Source: a virus
DNA length: 54,229 bases
Direction: 5' to 3' (one strand)
Virus record (IMG/VR): IMGVR_UViG_3300035698_007284
Coordinates: 1 to 54,229 of that record
Position 1 is the stretch's first letter. Every line of letters begins with the position of its first letter. The translations under genes and the position numbers were made by a program. Below, one piece after another: positions 15,204-22,624 of the stretch. Below the pieces are notes generated by a model. The model saw nothing but the letters and a program-made list of their open reading frames with translations. It had not been told where the DNA came from and ran no database searches.

Positions 15204-15602
15204 ATGGAAGAAAAAATTCCAGAGGTAACTGAAAAGGTAGAACCTTGGTTAGAAAATATAGGTATAGACCTTAACTGGGCAACTATACTGATAATTATTT
15301 TTGCCATTCTAGGGGCAGTTTTTCTCCTGAGGCTGCTTCTGGGTGGAGTTCTCCTTCCGGGTTCGGGGTCTAGGTCGTCTGAGAGGTACTACCCGCCTAA
15401 CTCTCAAGGTAGGGAACAAACTAGTAGATCTAGGGCGCCTGGATTCCCGGCCCACTTAACTAATTTCAGACCTAATCCTAAGGTTTACGACTTTAGTATG
15501 CCCTCACCCATTATACCTACCGACAACCTCAGAAAACCCCTCAAAATGGACATGGACCTCGCCAGTGAGTTATTTATACCAAAATGGAGGAAAAGAAAGT
15601 GA
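15204..15602 (+). CDS. Single-pass membrane protein with proline-rich tail
   Basis: 132 residues. An acidic N-terminus, one long hydrophobic helix (about 26-50), then a flexible S, R, P, N-rich segment and a basic end (KWRKRK). Not recognised. Confidence 0.6.
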   Translation: MEEKIPEVTEKVEPWLENIGIDLNWATILIIIFAILGAVFLLRLLLGGVLLPGSGSRSSERYYPPNSQGREQTSRSRAPGFPAHLTNFRPNPKVYDFSMPSPIIPTDNLRKPLKMDMDLASELFIPKWRKRK

Positions 15603-16051
15603 TATTTGCGGTGTGGATAGATGGCGCGTGTGGGCCGGTAAATCCCGGTGGAGTAGCTTCCTATGGTGTAATTATTGTAGAGTTAGGTATACCTGGCAAT
15701 ATTACGCTAAATGGTATAGTAGGCAGTGGTGAGCTTATGAGTAACAATGTAGGAGAGTATAGCGCACTAATAGCATTTTTAGAGTGGTATGCTAATAGAA
15801 TAGAAAGTACAAAAGAAAGGCAAGGGATAATAATCTATTCTGACTCTCAATTAGTAGTAAATCAGATGGGGGGTAACTGGAGATGCCATCCTGGTAAGTT
15901 GTATACACAGTATCACCATAAGGCGAAAGGACTTATTCTGGATTTAGGGTTAAAAAATCTTATACAGTTTGTTTGGGTTTCAAGAGATCAAAACACAGCA
16001 GCGGATACTGCCTCAAGGATGGCATTGACAGACGCAGGTATAAATATTTAG
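15599..16051 (+). CDS. rnhA: Ribonuclease HI
   Basis: 150 residues from GTG 15599, preceded by GGAGG at 8 bases and overlapping the upstream stop (GTGA). Active-site acids are in WIDGACG, NVGEYSAL, YSDSQLV and the final AADTAS segment. It degrades RNA in RNA:DNA hybrids, for example primers or R-loops at the origin. Confidence 0.9.
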   Translation: MIFAVWIDGACGPVNPGGVASYGVIIVELGIPGNITLNGIVGSGELMSNNVGEYSALIAFLEWYANRIESTKERQGIIIYSDSQLVVNQMGGNWRCHPGKLYTQYHHKAKGLILDLGLKNLIQFVWVSRDQNTAADTASRMALTDAGINI

Positions 16052-16059
16052 GAGGTATG

Positions 16060-16605
16060 ATGACTATAGAGATTAAAAGAATCTTCGAAGGTATGAGGCA
16101 GGAAGGATTAAATTCAGGCGTGCCTATGACCTTTGTGGAGTTAGGTAAAGGTAAGTCTGTTTATATTGAACCAGAACAGTTAGTAGGGGACTTAATCAGG
16201 TCAGCAAGGTTTCCCTGGGTCTGTATAATAGGTCCAGATGCAACCCAGGTAGGAATGGGCACTGTTGTTAGAGGACTCCACCAGTGTAGTCATAGTATAG
16301 AAATGGAGATGTCAGCAACAAGAAAAGATCCTGGATGGTTAAGTTCAGTTACTAAATGGTGTGTTGAGTATGCCGAAAATCCACTATTCAACTTTGGTGC
16401 TCTAAGGTCAGGAGACATGATAAAGTTTCATGTAAGTGGAGTAGGTGATATAGACATACTAAGGGTAGCAATGGAGGAACTTAAATCCTTGCCTTGTACT
16501 AAATTTGTTAAAGTTGATAGAACTGTTGACAAAGAGACCTATTCCAAATTAATAGGTGGAGTATTGGATTGTATTCAGAGAAAGGATAGAGTAAGGGTAT
16601 ACTAA
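16060..16605 (+). CDS. QueE-like protein without the radical-SAM cysteines
   Basis: 181 residues. From its start it lines up with the true QueE at 19385: IKRIFEGMRQEGLNSGVPMT against INELFYSIQGEGIHAGIPMV, then FVELGKG against FIRLQGC. The CxxxCxxC loop that holds the iron-sulfur cluster is missing and shortened. Later FPWVCIIGPDA, IEMEMSAT and MIKFHVSG align with RWICITGGEP, VEIETNGS and QVKFVVGK. The glycines of the SAM-binding GGEP are lost too. So it cannot be a radical SAM enzyme; a structural or regulatory partner is likely. Second ATG (16060) chosen for spacing from GGAGG. Confidence 0.7.
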   Translation: MTIEIKRIFEGMRQEGLNSGVPMTFVELGKGKSVYIEPEQLVGDLIRSARFPWVCIIGPDATQVGMGTVVRGLHQCSHSIEMEMSATRKDPGWLSSVTKWCVEYAENPLFNFGALRSGDMIKFHVSGVGDIDILRVAMEELKSLPCTKFVKVDRTVDKETYSKLIGGVLDCIQRKDRVRVY

Positions 16606-16772
16606 TGTTTCCCCATGAATTTCCAGACTGTAAACCACCGAAGGTAAAAGTACCTAAGGAAAAGAAGGCTAGAAAATCTATAAACTGGTCTAATATACTG
16701 GGGCCTGGACTAGCAGCCTTTGGAGTTATAGGTATGCTTATTCTTTATACAGTAGTGAGGTTTTTAAGTTAA
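16605..16772 (+). CDS. Small single-pass membrane protein
   Basis: 55 residues. A basic, lysine-rich N-terminal half (1-28) and one hydrophobic helix (about 30-52). It is linked by TAATG overlaps on both sides, strong evidence that it is translated. Function unknown. Confidence 0.6.
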   Translation: MFPHEFPDCKPPKVKVPKEKKARKSINWSNILGPGLAAFGVIGMLILYTVVRFLS

Positions 16773-17764
16773 TGGTCCTATCAGAAGCAGTAATAGCATC
16801 TCCAGCACCTAACAATCATGCCCCAGGCTTTTCAGTAACTGGTATATCCCAGTGTTCCTTTGGAACCTACATAAACTACCATAAGTTAGATAAAAAGGTT
16901 TGGGGTAAAGGCAGTCACTTATTAGGAGAGGATGGAAACTGGCAAGAAGCCCAAATGGTTGCTCAACTCCAAAGAGCAGGTTTTAAAACTAGATTCACAG
17001 GTGATGACCAATTAGAGTTAATTGTAGGTGATGCTGAAATACCTGGTCACCCTGATGGCATGATTGAAGTAGATGTTAAAGAGGGTGGACTTGAATGTAA
17101 GGCAATGAATACAAGAAGGTATACTGGTTTCCATAAGAAAAGATGGGAATCAGAACCTAGTATAAAAGTTCAAGTACAAACTTATTTATCTGAGCTTAAA
17201 AAGAGGTTCGGTATAGGAGGCATGTGGGTATATTATAAACATAAGGATTCCTGTAATCCCAGTGACTTCTTTGAACCTTTTGATTATGAGTATACTATGC
17301 CAATACTGGAAGCGACAGATGAAATTATTCTTCATGGAGTAATACCAAAAAAAGAGATGAAGGATATGTGTTCTGTCTGTTATCATAATATATACTGTTG
17401 GGGAACACCTGTAGTTGATATGCAGAATCCTAACTTCTTAGATGATGATGATATAATAGCAAAATGGTTTAAAGGCAAAGTATGGAAGGATGCAGGTAAA
17501 TCTATGTATGATGATGCCTGTGATGAACTAAAGGCTAGATTGGGTAATGATGAACACTTAATTATATCAGGTATGGTAGAGGGTAAATACGTTGACAGTG
17601 AAGAAGACATGGCGCCTGGTGGTGTTCAAATTAAGAAGATAACCAAAACAAAGATGAGTTTTAATGAGGTGAAGTTCGTAAAGAGATTCGGTGCTGAGAA
17701 TCTTCATCTTGTTTTAGATAAAGATAAATGGGATGAAAAGAGAACTAGTAAGTACAGATTTTAG
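16772..17764 (+). CDS. Cas4/RecB-like PD-(D/E)XK exonuclease
   Basis: 330 residues. It starts with an SVTGISQCSFGTYINY segment as in Cas4/RecB nucleases, followed by IPGHPDGMI (catalytic D), GLECKAMN (E-x-K), a Q-TYLSEL helix (motif with Q) and a cysteine group CSVCYHNIYC. The cysteines could hold an iron-sulfur cluster as in Cas4. It probably resects DNA ends for the Rad52-like annealing protein. The C-terminal 100 residues are unassigned. Confidence 0.75.
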   Translation: MVLSEAVIASPAPNNHAPGFSVTGISQCSFGTYINYHKLDKKVWGKGSHLLGEDGNWQEAQMVAQLQRAGFKTRFTGDDQLELIVGDAEIPGHPDGMIEVDVKEGGLECKAMNTRRYTGFHKKRWESEPSIKVQVQTYLSELKKRFGIGGMWVYYKHKDSCNPSDFFEPFDYEYTMPILEATDEIILHGVIPKKEMKDMCSVCYHNIYCWGTPVVDMQNPNFLDDDDIIAKWFKGKVWKDAGKSMYDDACDELKARLGNDEHLIISGMVEGKYVDSEEDMAPGGVQIKKITKTKMSFNEVKFVKRFGAENLHLVLDKDKWDEKRTSKYRF

Positions 17765-17772
17765 GAGGTAAA

Positions 17773-17925
17773 ATGGGAAATGATCTTTGGGGATTTCAAG
17801 ACCAAGATGAAAAGACAGGCAAAAAGAAGATAAAGTTCAAACTCAATAAGGGATTCTACCTAATGGTTGGCGGCTTTATTGGAAGTGTACTTCTTATAGT
17901 CGTAATACTGGTAACTGGTAGTTAG
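17773..17925 (+). CDS. Small single-pass membrane protein
   Basis: 50 residues, preceded by AGGAGG. A polar, basic N-terminus (1-27) then one helix (about 29-48). The stop is 1 base before queD. Function unknown. Confidence 0.6.
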   Translation: MGNDLWGFQDQDEKTGKKKIKFKLNKGFYLMVGGFIGSVLLIVVILVTGS

Positions 17926-17926
17926 T

Positions 17927-18298
17927 ATGAAAGTAGCAATAGAGAAATCATTTACTTTTCATTCTGCTCACAGACTACCAAACCATCCGGGTAAGTGCAG
18001 TAATATACATGGGCATACTTACCAACTAGATGTAAAAGTATCTGGGACTCCTCTAGACGATGGCAGAGGTGACTCAGGTATGGTAATGGATTTTGGAGAT
18101 CTTAAAGAAATAGTAACAGAGACAATAATAGACAAATATGACCACCAAGATCTTAATAACCACTTTGAGAATCCAACAGCAGAAAATATGGCTGCTATAA
18201 TCTGGTTAACTTTAGTAGATGTCTTACCCCATAAAGTTACACTAGAGAAAATCAGACTTTGGGAAACAGAGACAGCCTGTGCAGAGGTTGTTAGATAA
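17927..18298 (+). CDS. queD: QueD, 6-carboxytetrahydropterin synthase
   Basis: 123 residues. Zinc histidines H15 (FHSAH), H28 and H30 (IHGH); catalytic C24; D72-H73 in YDHQD; E86 in PTAEN; and the final WETE segment are all present. It converts dihydroneopterin triphosphate to 6-carboxy-tetrahydropterin, feeding QueE. It lies in the second half of the pathway, separated from queC and folE by recombination genes. Confidence 0.95.
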   Translation: MKVAIEKSFTFHSAHRLPNHPGKCSNIHGHTYQLDVKVSGTPLDDGRGDSGMVMDFGDLKEIVTETIIDKYDHQDLNNHFENPTAENMAAIIWLTLVDVLPHKVTLEKIRLWETETACAEVVR

Positions 18299-18459
18299 TG
18301 CTCGTAAGAGAGTATCTAAAACTACATATTAAACCAGAATACCAAAAGAAAGCTTTAGTACTTGCTAGTTCAAAGAAGGTAGCAGATGTACGGTTACAGA
18401 GATTAAAGAATAGTGATAAGATACCTGAAGATCACAACATCTTTATAAGGATACCATAA
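18298..18459 (+). CDS. Small basic hypothetical protein
   Basis: 53 residues, basic (many K and R), predicted helical then ending in HNIFIRIP. Overlapping start and stop on both sides (TAATG) make translation likely. Not recognised. Confidence 0.55.
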   Translation: MLVREYLKLHIKPEYQKKALVLASSKKVADVRLQRLKNSDKIPEDHNIFIRIP

Positions 18460-18866
18460 TGGAATATATTCATGCTAAATGTGGTGGATTAGTAGTTAAC
18501 CGTATATGCCAAGATTGTGGTAAGAAATGGGGTAATCTTGAAATCTATACTGCTACTGATATAAGAACAAAGGAAGTTACCAGGGAAGAGATAAAACAGA
18601 GGATAAGAGACAGAGAGGCAAAAGGCCAGACTACCTATTCAGAGTGGGCTGATAGTGTCCCTGGAGTATCCTGGATCGCAAGGCATCTGCCCAACTGGCC
18701 TAGAAAGTGGAGAATAATTTCCTTCCTACTATTTTATGGGAGTCTAATAGCAGGACTAGTGGTACTATTCCAATCACAGCCTCTAATTGCCCAAACGATT
18801 CTCCTTGTAATGGCAGTTCCCTTTATACTACTTGGAGTGAGTTTGGTAAGGAGGAAACTTGGATAA
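18459..18866 (+). CDS. Zinc-ribbon protein with two membrane helices
   Basis: 135 residues. An N-terminal C-x8-C-x2-C ribbon (residues 8-21), a charged helical segment, then two hydrophobic helices (about 82-102 and 108-128). The combination occurs in phage membrane proteins of unknown role. Confidence 0.6.
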   Translation: MEYIHAKCGGLVVNRICQDCGKKWGNLEIYTATDIRTKEVTREEIKQRIRDREAKGQTTYSEWADSVPGVSWIARHLPNWPRKWRIISFLLFYGSLIAGLVVLFQSQPLIAQTILLVMAVPFILLGVSLVRRKLG

Positions 18867-19392
18867 GTTAGTCACAGATTTACTCTCAGAGTGTAAAAAG
18901 GGAGATCACGACTGGGTGGAGATATCTAACTTGTCCCTTATAAGTACAGGATACAGAAAAGTAATTAAATGGTGTAATAACTGTGGTTCAATCATAGGGG
19001 TTCATGACTTAGATAGTAGACTTCTTAAACCAGAGGATATTATAGGTACTACTAAACCTGTTATATATCAAGAGTATTTAGAAAGGAGGAAATTAATGGG
19101 AGACAAAATGAGACTAACAGCTAAGTTGGCAGTATTTGCTGCCTCACTGGTATGGGTAATGTGGTGGTTATATCTCTTAATAATAGGTTATGACTACTTT
19201 GAAAATGTAGTTATACACTATGGAGAGATAGAAGAGGCCTGGTTCGTAGACGTTCTGGGAACTGGTTATGTAGTGACTGGCGTAATAGTAGCGATCTCAG
19301 TTGCCTTAAAAGGTTTTAACTTCGTTGCACGCTGGGAAAGAGACAAAGGTGTAGTAGTAAAAGAAGAAGAAGAAGAAGAGAATAATGGCTAG
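18859..19392 (+). CDS. Two-helix membrane protein with zinc-like N-terminus
   Basis: 177 residues from TTG 18859 after AAGGAGG. Residues 12-42 hold a C, H and CNNC set. Two helices lie at about 88-108 and 132-152, and the tail is a run of glutamates. An in-frame ATG at 19096 (residue 80) has its own perfect AAAGGAGG site, so a 98-residue product carrying only the membrane part may also be made. Confidence 0.6.
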   Translation: MDKLVTDLLSECKKGDHDWVEISNLSLISTGYRKVIKWCNNCGSIIGVHDLDSRLLKPEDIIGTTKPVIYQEYLERRKLMGDKMRLTAKLAVFAASLVWVMWWLYLLIIGYDYFENVVIHYGEIEEAWFVDVLGTGYVVTGVIVAISVALKGFNFVARWERDKGVVVKEEEEEENNG

Positions 19393-20086
19393 TAAAGTAA
19401 AGAGTCTTTCGATAAATGAACTATTCTATTCAATCCAAGGAGAAGGCATACACGCTGGAATACCAATGGTATTTATCAGATTACAGGGATGTAATCTAGC
19501 ATGTGACTGGTGTGATACAGCATATGCTAGAACTGTCTGTTCTCCTAACACCTCAAATGAGAAATTACTAGAAGAGGTAAGTTCATTATTCCCTATGCAG
19601 GCCCCGGGGGAGAGATGGATCTGTATAACTGGAGGGGAACCCCTAATCCAAAGAGAAGCGCTAGGGCCATTTCTCCACGAACTGAAGGCAAGAGGCTATA
19701 GAGTAGAAATAGAAACTAATGGGTCTCAAATCAAACCTGATTGGTGGATGGCTGCAGATAGTTGGGTAGTAGATGTTAAATGTCCCTCCTCTGGTGAGAA
19801 AGTAGATATTGATAAACTTACTATGTGGTTTAATTCTAGGCCATGTGACCAGGTAAAATTTGTAGTTGGTAAAGAAGAAGATTGTATCTTCGCTGAAAAA
19901 ATACTTACAGACTTTTATGGGGGATTAAAATCCTTTGACCCTACTGTTCTAATAAGTCCTGTTATATTAAAGAGCGCTGACAGGTATACTCTTCAATTAG
20001 CAACTAATCTATGTAAGAGATTAAACCTAAGATTTTCACTTCAGATCCATAAAGTTATTTGGGATCCTAAAGAAAGAGGTGTCTAG
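19385..20086 (+). CDS. queE: QueE, 7-carboxy-7-deazaguanine synthase
   Basis: 233 residues. The radical SAM cluster motif is CNLACDWC (CxxxCxxC, residues about 36-43), followed by ITGGEPL, VEIETNGS and KFVVGK. It converts 6-carboxytetrahydropterin to 7-carboxy-7-deazaguanine with SAM and iron-sulfur chemistry. It overlaps the preceding gene by 8 bases. A cluster-less paralogue lies at 16060-16605. Confidence 0.93.
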   Translation: MASKVKSLSINELFYSIQGEGIHAGIPMVFIRLQGCNLACDWCDTAYARTVCSPNTSNEKLLEEVSSLFPMQAPGERWICITGGEPLIQREALGPFLHELKARGYRVEIETNGSQIKPDWWMAADSWVVDVKCPSSGEKVDIDKLTMWFNSRPCDQVKFVVGKEEDCIFAEKILTDFYGGLKSFDPTVLISPVILKSADRYTLQLATNLCKRLNLRFSLQIHKVIWDPKERGV

Positions 20087-20088
20087 TA

Positions 20089-20259
20089 GTGGCTTACTCA
20101 GACCTAACAAATGGTGAAATAAAAGTACTTAAGGCCATGTCAGAGGGATACAGTAATGAAGAGATTGAAAATACACTTTTCATGGCTAGGAAAACTATAG
20201 AGGGCTATTGTTCCCAGATCTATAGTAAATTAGGTCTGAATGGCAATCAAAGTAAATAG
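20089..20259 (+). CDS. LuxR-type HTH protein, possibly truncated by an amber codon
   Basis: 56 residues from GTG 20089. LTNGEIKVLKAMSEGYSNEEI, the recognition helix MARKTIEGYCSQIYSKLGL and the family spacing define a LuxR-type helix-turn-helix. The frame stops at TAG 20257. Without that stop it would continue HTRVASALIYITKKGE, which aligns with the last helix of the complete LuxR-like protein at 29897 (STRIGCVILALKRGD). So the last helix is cut off, or made only by readthrough to 20358. Confidence 0.65.
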   Translation: MAYSDLTNGEIKVLKAMSEGYSNEEIENTLFMARKTIEGYCSQIYSKLGLNGNQSK

Positions 20260-20314
20260 CATACAAGAGTAGCTTCAGCACTAATCTATATAACGAAAAA
20301 GGGGGAAGAAGAGG

Positions 20315-20740
20315 GTGGGCAAAAACAGATTCAACTTTATGAACAGAATAGTGACTAGTGGCAGAAAGGGGGAAGGTTTCATGGGGAAGGCTTCTGGAAA
20401 GGCTCTGGAACTAGCAGAGAATATAGATAAAGAAGACTTCATGAATCGACTCTTTGAGCAATGGTATACAGTCATAAAGGCCGACGAGGATCCCCACACG
20501 GCACTGGCACGTGCTAGAGAAAGGATAGCTAAGTCAGGTTTCGAGGAAGTATTTGAAAAGGTAGGCGTGACTGAAGATGATCTCCTTACTATGGTGAAAG
20601 AGATCCAGGATATGAAAAAGGAAGCAGGAACAGGTGCTAAAGAGAGAATGGCAACTCACGTTGAAGGCTTTAAACCAGGTAGGAATGAGCCCTGTCCAAG
20701 TAAAAGTGGTAAAAAGTATAAAAAGTGCTGTGGAAGGTAA
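20315..20740 (+). CDS. SEC-C motif protein
   Basis: 141 residues, start GTG 20315 after a G-rich site. The C-terminus GRNEPCPSKSGKKYKKCCG is a textbook SEC-C zinc motif, as in SecA, used for zinc and protein or nucleic-acid binding. The rest is helical and charged. Base composition is richer in G and C than its neighbours. Its role here is unknown. Confidence 0.75.
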   Translation: MGKNRFNFMNRIVTSGRKGEGFMGKASGKALELAENIDKEDFMNRLFEQWYTVIKADEDPHTALARARERIAKSGFEEVFEKVGVTEDDLLTMVKEIQDMKKEAGTGAKERMATHVEGFKPGRNEPCPSKSGKKYKKCCGR

Positions 20741-20746
20741 TTAGTA

Positions 20747-20977
20747 ATGAAGCTACAAAATGACCTACTCTATGCCATTATAACTAAAGAAGGTTATATA
20801 AAATCTTTTGCCTTTACAGAGCTACTGGCCTGGAGTGATTTCTTAGGCAGGTACCCTCAAGGAACTACTGGGAGTGAGGCCAAGAGAGCCTATGAAGCCA
20901 TAGGTTATAGATGTTATAGACTTAGTATCAGAGTAGTAGAGTCTCTTATAACACAAGAGGAACAGGATAAAAGATGA
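20747..20977 (+). CDS. Hypothetical protein
   Basis: 76 residues, no membrane segment or motif that I recognise. It overlaps the next start by 4 bases (ATGA), so it is part of the operon. Confidence 0.5.
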   Translation: MKLQNDLLYAIITKEGYIKSFAFTELLAWSDFLGRYPQGTTGSEAKRAYEAIGYRCYRLSIRVVESLITQEEQDKR

Positions 20978-21177
20978 GTGAAGACTTCTTAAAACAGATG
21001 GCTCTTGATTTAAGTAAGTTAACTGGTGATAAAACTTACTTTTATGATATAGATAATACTCTGTACGTAACAGATAAGGGAGTCATCAAAGAGTGTGGAG
21101 TGGTAGAAGACCCCCATAGAATACAGGGTGTTGTTATGGTAAATGAAGCAGAAGAGCTTCTAAAGAAGAAACTATAA
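20974..21177 (+). CDS. Hypothetical protein
   Basis: 67 residues, acidic helices flanking a beta segment (KTYFYDIDNTLYVT). Not recognised; the DxDxT-like string is too isolated to call a phosphatase. Confidence 0.5.
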   Translation: MSEDFLKQMALDLSKLTGDKTYFYDIDNTLYVTDKGVIKECGVVEDPHRIQGVVMVNEAEELLKKKL

Positions 21178-21189
21178 AGGAGGGAGAAG

Positions 21190-21402
21190 ATGATAAAGAG
21201 ATACCTAATGTGGGCAACTAACAGAGGTAAAACAGCTTGGGCTGTCTTTGCTATAGGAGGAATGGTATTTGGTTTACTATATGCAGTACCATTCTATAAC
21301 GCAGATAAAGCAGCACAGGGAGCAGTTTCAATCTTCGGATTCGGTTTCGTACTGGGCATTATAGGATACTACTTTGGGAGATGGAGAGAGGACAGGTACT
21401 AA
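21190..21402 (+). CDS. Two-helix membrane protein
   Basis: 70 residues preceded by AAGGAGG. Hydrophobic helices at about 15-34 and 42-62, ending RWREDRY. A small holin-like size and layout, but no family support. Confidence 0.6.
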   Translation: MIKRYLMWATNRGKTAWAVFAIGGMVFGLLYAVPFYNADKAAQGAVSIFGFGFVLGIIGYYFGRWREDRY

Positions 21403-21602
21403 TGGCATGTCCAATATGTAAACAAGATACCTTTATTGAAATGTCTGCAGGAGAAAACAGTTCCTACTTTATGGATGGTGGATGGTCTATAAAAGAGTGT
21501 CTTAACTGTGACTATAAAGTTGAGGACAAAACACTAGATGGTAGATTTATTGGAATAGATCATGTAATTACTAAACCTGATATGGAGAAAGTAAGAGCAT
21601 GA
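21402..21602 (+). CDS. Zinc-ribbon protein
   Basis: 66 residues from ATG 21402, overlapping the previous stop. Cysteine pairs CPIC (3-6) and CLNC (33-36) make one zinc ribbon. Not further assigned. Confidence 0.6.
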   Translation: MACPICKQDTFIEMSAGENSSYFMDGGWSIKECLNCDYKVEDKTLDGRFIGIDHVITKPDMEKVRA

Positions 21603-21898
21603 GATGTACACACTGTAAGGGAACTAGCACTGCCTTATGTAGACGAACCCTTACACTTGATATAAAGAAAGAAAAACCTTGGAACTATGCTATTATGGAT
21701 CTATGGCAGTGTTTTGAGTGTAATGCTGTATTTGACCCAACAGTTCAAAGAGCAAGAGTAAGTTTTATGAAAAGGCCTGCTGCAACAGTTGCTGCACTTA
21801 AAAGGAAAACCTGGAAAGGTCCTACTATATTTAAGAAAGTATTATTAGAGGACTTATTTTATGGGATTAGGTTCAAGGGGGAGAAATCTGATGTGTAA
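21599..21898 (+). CDS. Zinc-ribbon protein
   Basis: 99 residues. CTHC (3-6) and CFEC (38-41) form a ribbon, followed by a basic C-terminal half. It overlaps the previous gene by 4 bases. Probably nucleic-acid binding; unassigned. Confidence 0.6.
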   Translation: MRCTHCKGTSTALCRRTLTLDIKKEKPWNYAIMDLWQCFECNAVFDPTVQRARVSFMKRPAATVAALKRKTWKGPTIFKKVLLEDLFYGIRFKGEKSDV

Positions 21899-22070
21899 GA
21901 AGGATCAAGTAAGAATCAAAATAATTATTCCAGAGTCAGATTCCCCAGTTCTTGAGCACTGGGCTAACGTAAGAAAGGGAATGGTAACTGATGTAGTTAT
22001 TACTCTTAGCAAAGATACTCCCTTTGAGTTAAATACAGGATGCTCTTTTTCCTCCCAAAAAGGAAGGTAA
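21891..22070 (+). CDS. Hypothetical small protein
   Basis: 59 residues from ATG 21891, downstream of AAGGGGGAG. Mostly beta (VRIKIIIPE, MVTDVVITLS). The frame is open to 21861 without a site. Not recognised. Confidence 0.45.
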   Translation: MCKKDQVRIKIIIPESDSPVLEHWANVRKGMVTDVVITLSKDTPFELNTGCSFSSQKGR

Positions 22071-22072
22071 AG

Positions 22073-22624
22073 GTGAAAGATCTGATACTAACGATAGACA
22101 TGATTCCCCAGGCCAATTGGGGAAAAAGTCTAGCTCAACTGCTACCTAAGGAGGTCTGGGACGCTGTAAGAAGAGAGATATACAGAGACGCTAATTATAC
22201 CTGTATGATCTGTGAAATAACTGGAGTAGCAGTTCACTGCCATGAGGTATGGCATTTTAATGATAGAACAAAGACACAGACACTAAGGGGATTTCAGTGC
22301 CTATGTCCAGACTGTCATAGTGTTAAGCATTGGGGAAGAACAGTATCTACTGCCCATGAAGGTAAGATATCAAAAAATGAGATAAGAAGATTAGTTGAAC
22401 ACTTCTGTGAAGTTAATAATTGTACAGAAGAGAAGTTTAGAGACCACCAAGTTGATGCCACTTCTAATTGGAGTACAAGATCTGCAAAGAAGTATAAACT
22501 GGATTGGGGTCTATATTCTCCTAAGAAGATTATAAAGGCATTTGAGAAGAAAAAAGAAAAGTCATGGTCAAGTTTAAGATCAGGACTTTATTCAAAGAAG
22601 GGAGTAATTGATGGACCTAAATGA
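22073..22624 (+). CDS. HNH-type endonuclease
   Basis: 183 residues from GTG 22073, just after the previous stop and AGGAAGG. The zinc-finger HNH core is YTCMIC, then VHCHEVWHFND, then CLCPDCHSVKH (residues about 40-85). The C-terminal 100 residues are basic. It could be a homing-type or packaging-linked nuclease. Sitting directly before the RNR gene would suit a homing nuclease, though no intron is visible. Confidence 0.65.
   Translation: MKDLILTIDMIPQANWGKSLAQLLPKEVWDAVRREIYRDANYTCMICEITGVAVHCHEVWHFNDRTKTQTLRGFQCLCPDCHSVKHWGRTVSTAHEGKISKNEIRRLVEHFCEVNNCTEEKFRDHQVDATSNWSTRSAKKYKLDWGLYSPKKIIKAFEKKKEKSWSSLRSGLYSKKGVIDGPK

Noticed and set aside
20974-21177. HAD phosphatase, from a YDIDNTL string
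   Set aside because: The protein is 67 residues with none of the other HAD motifs.
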